This document shows, piece by piece, positions 57,770-64,000 of a stretch of 64,000 nt of DNA. Position numbers and translations under genes: made by a program. The DNA is taken from positions 733,975 to 797,974 of the forward strand of contig NW_024104506.1 of NCBI RefSeq assembly GCF_003945595.2, read 5' to 3'. Below the pieces are notes generated by a model. That model searched no databases. It was not told the origin of the DNA and was given only the letters and a program-made list of their open reading frames with translations. The stretch is from Pipra filicauda. Lineage: Eukaryota; Chordata; Aves; Passeriformes; Pipridae. Each line of letters opens with the position of its first letter. Within the stretch, counting starts at the first letter, position 1.

Positions 57770-58187
57770 GCTCCCTAGTTCATACACGTTCACTAAGCCT
57801 TAACAAAGTATCCATCCTTCCGCTCTGTTGTGGGCAGCAGCCGGTCCCTTCCGGAGAGCCAGAGGTGCGGCCCCCGGCGCGTCCCCGGGGGAGGGGCGGG
57901 GTCGTTCTTCCTCCCCACCCTGGGGTCTTCCGCCTCTCCCTGAGGAGCGGGAGGCCGGAGTTGGCGCACCGCGCCCTCCGGGTTCGGGTCCGGGTCCGGG
58001 CCCCTTGCACAGACACTTGTACTCCGAGGTCCAGTCTGTCGGGAGCCCCGTTTCCCTCAGGCTGCCTCTGGAGAGCCGCCTTCCATGGGCGAGTGAGCGC
58101 GTACAGAGCCAGACATTTGTCCAGGCACGCCACAATCGTGCACATCTTGAGTTTTAAAACTCTTCATGTGTAGGAGTACTCATACAG
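57770..58187 (+). promoter_or_regulatory. CpG-rich block with possible first exon of the CENPC-like gene
   Basis: The stretch 57820-58080 is strongly CpG-rich. A strong donor (CATACAG|GTAAGT) lies at 58187/58188. The exon phase at that donor matches the acceptor phase at 58854. An ATG at 58166-58168, preceded by an in-frame TGA at 58148, would give MCRSTHT and then join GKTKEDAL. This would be a new 5' end for a shortened CENPC-like transcript. The motif match is seen; the transcript is inference. Confidence 0.35.
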
Positions 58188-58444
58188 GTAAGTTCTTTAA
58201 CAGCTCCTTAAACTTTTCCTTCCAGGTCATATTACTGGATTATTTTGTGGTGGTTTATTAGAAAATTATAATAAAGTAGATAACAGACATTAATGGATTC
58301 CTTTTTGATGTTTCAGTTCCACAGTTAGATTTGGATGTGTATGAGGCAGTGAGACAGAGTGTTTTCACTTTTCCCATCCTCTTTGCCCTTCCTGTTAGGA
58401 TGTTAAAAATTAATTTAGTGGTGTCGTCTTTCCTTATGAGCTGG

Positions 58445-58502
58445 TGTAGAAGGTAGGTACCCACATGGTAGGGTACGTAGGGTAGAAGGTAGGTAGGAAG
58501 GA
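58445..58502. repeat. GTAG/GTAGG microsatellite, imperfect
   Basis: It repeats 'gtagaaggtaggta' and 'gtagggtacgtaggg' variants, too short to say more. Confidence 0.6.
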
Positions 58503-58853
58503 GGTTAAGACACATGCTTCGAACTGAAGGGGATTAGTTGGGGTTTAGGAATTATTTGTGAAAAGGTTTGTAGCAGGAAACACTGAAAACTGGATAGCAA
58601 GCTAAATGTAACATTTCTGCTCCCTTTTTTTTCTGTTAGGAAATACTGGAAGTACACTAAAAAGGTTTTTTATACACTCTAGTTTAGAGAAGGCCTTCTT
58701 TTAGCCTTCAGGAACAAACCTGGTTTTGTGATACCTTTTGTTTGTTTGTTTTCCCATTTTGAATTTTTGGTTTATTTTTAGGCATTCAGATGTCAACACG
58801 TATCTGTTTAATGTAAAAAGATATTAATGTCCAAATGTTTTGTGTATTGATAG

Positions 58854-59703
58854 GAAAGACTAAAGAGGACGCACTTAGGCAAGACTCTCCAAACCAGAAA
58901 AAGAACACATTCTGGAAACCAGAAGCTGAAGAACTGATATTGTCATGGTCTGGATTGGAAACAGAAACATCTGATGTAGAAAAATGTAAACCAAGGGTGC
59001 TGCCAAGTGAAGATTTGCCTATGCCCTCATCTGGGCATCAACAAGACCAGACTGTGTCTCCAAAAAAGTCTCTCAAGTCTTCCAAGAATCTGCAGTCAGC
59101 TTCAAAAGCTTCTCAGCATTTAGATAAGAGGAAACAAACTGCTAAGCAGAAACTTCCTAAGGTTAAAGTAGCTAAGAAAGTGGCGTTAAGTTCAAGGAAG
59201 GAGCTTAAAAAATCTGTCCAGAAAAGTAGTAGTAAAAAAACTCAGTTGCAAAGAGAGAAGCGTTCTGACAGTGAACCCAGTGAAGAAGAGCATGAAAGAG
59301 AGCCTGTACATTTGAAAGATGTGTGTACCACACCCTTGCGTCAGAAATTAGAGACTCCCGTGATTCAGAAATTGGCTGTGTCTGAAAAGCCTAGAAATGT
59401 GTTGCACACATTGGAGTCACCTGGTGGTGCAAATAACCCATCTCCTGTGAAAGCACTACAGCATCTCATGGACAGTGTGAAGAATTCAGAAAAGAAGCAG
59501 TTGTCAGCCAAGTATTCAGGGAAGATACCCGGAAAGATTCCTTGCAGAACCAATAAAGCTGTTTACTCAAACCCTGAGGACACTGAGTCTCAAACAGATT
59601 CTGACAGCTCTTCTGTACAGAACATGGCAAGGAAAAACCAGAAGTTATCAGATGTAAAAATAAAAAATAACAAAAGAAAACGTAACAGGCAACATGGACC
59701 ACA
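58854..59703 (+). CDS. CENPC: CENPC-like exon 1 of 4 (850 bp)
   Basis: The acceptor is TTGATAG and the donor is GTAAGC. It enters with two bases of a split codon and leaves with two. It is basic, with KKSLKSSKNLQSASKASQ, a proline-poor middle (PLRQKLETPVIQKL) and an acidic/serine tail (DPEDTESQ-like NPEDTESQTDSDSSS). The open stretch of 283 codons in AT-rich DNA is well beyond chance. Confidence 0.8.
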
Positions 59704-62604
59704 GTAAGCTTTTTATGTGATTCCTTACAAGCGTGGTATAACTTGGTAGATAATTAAACACACCTTGTTAACTTTTAAGCAGTGATGGCCCAATTGAACT
59801 ACGAGATAGTTTGAGATTGGTCAAATAGTTAATAGAGAAACCACGTGGTGTAGTCAACATCCTGTTCTCAAATGTGGGTGCCAAATCTAGTGTCTTTTAC
59901 ATGAGGAAGTTTGTGCTGGTTAAACTGTTCTCGTGAGACTTGTGTAGTAGATACAATCCTACCACCACAGAGTAACTTCACTGTCAGGTTTGTTGTATTT
60001 TTAAATGAAATTTGGAAAATACAGCATTTAATTCTTCAGCTATTGTATATATTTTTGTGGATGTAACTTTCTAGTCATAGGCAATCTAAAGACGGAAGTT
60101 TAAGGAGCCTAAAACCAGTTTTTAATAGTTGTTCTTTGCATTGTTTTTAAATTTTTTTTTAATGTCTTTTTATGGTTTTGTTCAGGATATAAAATTATTG
60201 CCCTACAGGTTCCTTTCATTAAGTAAAAATTGACTCAGCCCTAAAAGGGTTGAATAATTTTTTCTCTTCTAGATATTCCTTTGTGGCTGAGAAGGCTGTG
60301 AACTATGAAAGGTAATTTCTTGAGTTGTCTGAAAACCTTGAATTTAATCTCACTTCTGCCCCACTGAGACAGAAGAGTTTGGTAGTACTGCCCCATTCTG
60401 TGCTCTACTAGTGAAGCACCTAGTAGAAAAGAATTGTAATTCGCGCTTGAGGATTTTAAATACTGCATTAATACCGTTAATAAACTAGTAAAATTCTTCT
60501 TCCTGTCATAAATAAGGGGTCATAGTAGGTTTCTTGCCTTAGGGGATTTTTTTCCTTTGAGGTTTGCTTCCACATTAGTGTGTGATTTTGGAACAGAAAT
60601 ACCAGTGCTCCTAGAACTAATAGCAGCTGTACTAATAAAGTTGCCGTTAAATGGGGTATAGAGCTGTATCCATGATCCAAACTTTTTGCATGTAGATAGG
60701 CATGTAGCTTCCCCTTCATGGGATGGGAACTTAATGACAAAGCAAACAGGAGTGGCAGTCTGAATTTATTAAATTCTTAAGCAGTCATTCTGCAGAAAAA
60801 GGGATTTGGGGTTTTTAATTATAAGGGAGACTACTGCAGACTTACTTGGATGAATTTGTAGTGTAGGTTTGGTAATTTAGATAATTTAAATGCATCTTTT
60901 GGAGTTTAGGTGGATAACAGGTGAACTTCACTGGCACAGTAAAAGCAGTGAAGCACAGCCACAGATGGAGGAAGAAGGAAGGTGAAGGGTACTGATGCTA
61001 AGGCTGCAAGAGAGGTCCTGTTAGAAGTGATTTGGTTGCTAAAGAATCTCTGGTGGAGTCACACATATAAATTGTCATTTTACGGGGGAGATTTCATGAC
61101 AGACTACTCATTACAAAGACAAACTATTTTACTGTCCATTCCTTATAGTATGCAAAACATTTCTTTAAAGCAGTACCATAATCACAGTATATGGAAAATT
61201 GTTTGAAAGGTAATGCAACAGAAGAAAGTATCTTTATTCTGGAAGGGAGAAAAAAAGAAGTTTAAGAAACCTGTTTAGAGAGGAGGTGTGAACACTAAGT
61301 TTTCTGCCTGGTGACTGAGTAGAGGAGGAGTTGATGAATTTCAGACCTATGATTTCTAACTAACAGTCATTTGCTTCAGTGTCTAATCACTGTAGACAGA
61401 TGTTTAAAAGAAAAATAAAACCCAGACCACATGATCTGAAAAAAACTTAACTTTTATATATATGGTAGTGCTGTAATGTTCCTTTGACATTTAACATCTT
61501 TAAGCAGGTTTATTTTTTATTCTTTTGCAGTGGGCCTGTTCTAGAACATTGTGATAAATTTGATTCCAGCACTAAGTCTTGTGAACAGTATGATACATCA
61601 TCAGGTAATGTTTAAAGTTGATATTTTCTTGCATTTTATGTATAAGCTTCTTATAAACTGTAACTGATGGTTCAGTAATTTCTGTTGTATTCAGCTTGTC
61701 CAGAACAAATGTCCAACAAATTTTATTGGCTGTGGTTACATTTCTGTCCAAGTAGGTGGTACACTATGCCAGCTTTATGTTGTGTTAGCTTTGGAAGAAC
61801 AAGCCCTCCAGGGTTTGGCATCAAGCCTACTGGGATAAAGTTATCGCTCCAAAATATTTTGAACACGTTTTTCAGGCTCTGTTTGTACCAGTTTGATGTG
61901 TTGCCATGTGATGGTACTAAATGCAATCACTTCAGGCCACCCTGGACCAAAGTGTACAGCCCGATGGCCTGTTCACCCAAGAATATTTTGGTTTGGGGTG
62001 TTTTCTTTGGTTGGTTTGGTTTGTGGTGTCTGGGTTTTTTTAAAAGTTTTGTTTGGTTGGTTTGGATTTTAAGTTTCACAACATGAGTTGTACGTGTTGT
62101 CATAATGAACATGAGCCTTGGAGATAAAAAGTCATTTTGTTAGTATTCTAGAGCCAAAAGTGAATATGCGAATGTTATTAGTTCATGCAGTGCTTTCTTC
62201 AGAGACCTAATTTTGTGTGTGTTCTTGTAAGAAGTTTGTTCTAAAGCTAGGTTTGAGTGATATAAAGCTGATTGACCTTGCACTTTGTCATAATTTTCCA
62301 ATGTGTGTTTTATCAAGAGGGATAGGTCTGAGGAATATTTACTTGAATATATAGTTTTCATGTAATTTTCAAGCTTACTAATTGCATATACTGCTTGTCT
62401 ACATTGGGTTTCATACACGTTTATAGCAAAATGTGTTGGGACTTGTATTACCCTTGGTTGCTTTTAGTGGGGATATTGAATAAAAGTCAGGAATAGTAAA
62501 TTCCTATGGTGGTGGTTTTTTGAATGTGTTTACAGAGACTTTTGATGACTTGAATTACAAAGTGAGAGATCCATTGTCAGACAACATAGCAAGGCATAAA
62601 ATAG
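58854..62604 (+). CDS. CENPC: CENPC-like gene, four internal exons (partial)
   Basis: The exons are 58854-59703, 60273-60311, 61531-61604 and 62536-62604. Each has an AG acceptor and GT donor, and codon phase carries through every junction without a stop, giving about 344 codons. The protein is Lys/Ser-rich, with acidic patches (SEPSEEEHERE) and no globular domain. The last exon ends SDNIARHKI with one base of the next codon. This lines up with the human CENP-C segment NRIHHKLV that directly precedes its CENP-C motif, the CENP-A nucleosome-binding element. That motif and the cupin dimerisation domain would lie beyond the window; I see neither up to 64000. The N-terminal half of CENP-C is not found upstream. 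Clean exons suggest a working or very recent copy. The family call rests on weak, disordered-region similarity. Confidence 0.5.
60273..60311 (+). CDS. CENPC: CENPC-like exon 2 of 4 (39 bp)
   Basis: This micro-exon lies between CTTCTAG and GTAATT. Joined to the previous exon it reads QYSFVAEKAVNYE and leaves two bases (AG). Confidence 0.65.
61531..61604 (+). CDS. CENPC: CENPC-like exon 3 of 4 (74 bp)
   Basis: Lies between TTTTGCAG and GTAATG. In phase it reads SGPVLEHCDKFDSSTKSCEQ and leaves one base. Confidence 0.7.
62536..62604 (+). CDS. CENPC: CENPC-like exon 4 of 4 (69 bp)
   Basis: Lies between TTTACAG and GTAAGA. It reads ETFDDLNYKVRDPLSDN and ends IARHKI plus one base. This is where the CENP-C motif exon should follow. 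Confidence 0.7.
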
Positions 62605-64000
62605 GTAAGATTATTTAAAATATCATAATGTAAGTGTGTAAATACAAATGTATTTCGAACTTGATGTAAAGTTTGCTGAAGGAGACTGGCATGCAGCTGC
62701 ACACTGAGCTACCTGCACTGAATGTATTCCTAAAGAACTGAGTCAAGACAACCCCACAGTTCAGTGAGAACAGTAAGAGTTTGTATTAGTTTTACGCAGT
62801 ATAACTGATGGTGCAAATAACCTGCCTTGTGTGGTGGTCCGAGTCTGGATAGGATGGAACAATGCGTGTGCAGTCGATTGGAGTCCCATGCTTGTCTGTT
62901 TTATATTGGGGTTTTTTTATGGCCTTGTCTACCTTCAAAAACTATTTCATCAAGTTTTTTATATTTACCATTTTTAACATTTAAATATCTTGACTAATTT
63001 GCTCTTAGCTCTTAAAGGGCTTTTATTCTTCCTTACAAATACTAAAATATATCTTACTGTATTCATATATGGCAGCTTAGACAACTTGAAAGTTGAGACT
63101 ATGTAATAAGTACATCTGAAGATAAATATCTGAGAAATCTTGGAAATACGTGGAGTTTCTGTTGGCAGAAGTGCCATTCTTCTGGACCTCAGAAATGGGA
63201 CTTGTGAATCTGGAAGAGGAGGAGCTGCGTATGCAGTCTCTTACTCTCCCCTTGCCATAACTAAGGCAGTGCCTTTTCACTGTTGCTAATGAAATCCCTC
63301 AGATTTAGGCTGGGTCCTACATATATAGAACAGGTTTAATTCCTCTACTCAAAACCTTACAAAAAAAACCCCCAAAACCCCTTAATTCAGTACTAGTGGG
63401 ACCAACCTCTGCTGCTGACTGGTTTTAGCAGTGATGTAGGTGAGGATTCTGGAGAATAACAGGCTCTTTTCACAGAGTTGGTTGATCCTGCCTTTGGCTG
63501 TCATAGTTGGTAACGAATAATGAGACAAAGTAAAATAGTTGATAAAGCAACTGTATTTTGATAGGAATACAAATTTCTACAGAACATGATATACTTTCCT
63601 TCCCTTAAATCACACTCATGTGAATCACAGTTCTATTTTAACTAAACACTTCAACTTTCTATCAAGTAAGACTTTCTAGAAGTAACTATAAATTTCAAAT
63701 AACAGGAAAAACAGTGTGTACAGCAAAAATCTATATGCAGCTTTAAACAGGCATCCTGCTAGTCTCCAGGCAAGCTATTCTTTTCATTAGAATGAATTAT
63801 TTTAAACAATTTAATTCACCTTTCTTAAGACAGGCTGAGGTTTTGCAAGAAATTATTTGACATTATATGGTATTCTAACATCAAAATAAAGTAAACAAAC
63901 ACCACTATAAAGGATGCCTGTTCTCAACCCTGCCATTAACGGAATATCCTATTTAAAAAAAATAGAATCAAAACAATAAAATTAAATATACAAACTAGAT
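62605..64000 (+). other. Intron of the CENPC-like gene to the window end
   Basis: AT-rich DNA without a recognisable further exon. I searched by eye for the conserved PSNTPNVRR...LKPLEYW motif and did not find it. Confidence 0.5.

Noticed and set aside
1..64000. CRISPR array or bacterial-type defence system
   Set aside because: No short direct repeats with unique spacers, no ribosome-binding sites or operon-like gene packing. The DNA is vertebrate.

Overview
The window reads as bird genomic DNA, most likely from a songbird. It carries avian-type CR1 reverse-transcriptase fragments, endogenous retrovirus LTRs with an avian-retrovirus-like tRNA-Trp primer site, an OR14-like (gamma-c) olfactory receptor relic and GC-rich CpG islands. 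There is no bacterial-type gene organisation. It is repeat-dominated accessory DNA holding few real genes and several pieces of genes torn from their usual neighbours. That mix suits a W chromosome, germline-restricted chromosome, pericentromere or the MHC-bearing microchromosome; the sequence alone does not say which.

Layout. 1-4.9 kb: GC-rich DNA with a segment present twice (about 1-165 and 4646-4815), an orphan CpG island with NRF1-, USF- and YY1-like sites, and a 15-bp minisatellite. 4.97-9.84 kb: five exons of a broken, intron-containing copy of TP53BP2 (ASPP2). 9.8-16.9 kb: no recognisable gene, two LTR-like ends and a clean solo LTR with a 6-bp target duplication. 16.9-20.4 kb: a truncated minus-strand provirus (LTR, primer site, gag remnants). 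20.4-25.8 kb: a 186-bp tandem repeat, a retroviral gag-like gene (minus) and a small piece of the same gene (plus), and the lone first coding exon and promoter of FLOT1 (minus) between G-rich minisatellites. 25.8-30.4 kb: mostly anonymous repeats and an olfactory receptor pseudogene.

30.4-56.5 kb is the main structure. A composite unit of about 3.86 kb is repeated head to tail five times with almost no differences, with partial units at both ends. The left end flips: an older, diverged unit lies in reverse orientation and meets the forward array near 34.8 kb. Each unit contains a large internal inverted repeat (arms about 735 bp), a CpG-rich core, a minus-strand CR1 fragment and an AT-rich tail. 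The right end runs into about 190-bp tandem repeats related to those at 20.4 kb.

57.7-64 kb: a CpG-rich block is followed by four consecutive plus-strand exons (58854-62604) with intact splice sites and matching phases. I read them as part of a centromere protein C (CENPC)-like gene that continues beyond the window. This is the only multi-exon gene here that looks intact. No operon-like or pathway relation links the genes. Apart from the CENPC-like exons, they are fragments carried in by duplication and retroelement activity.
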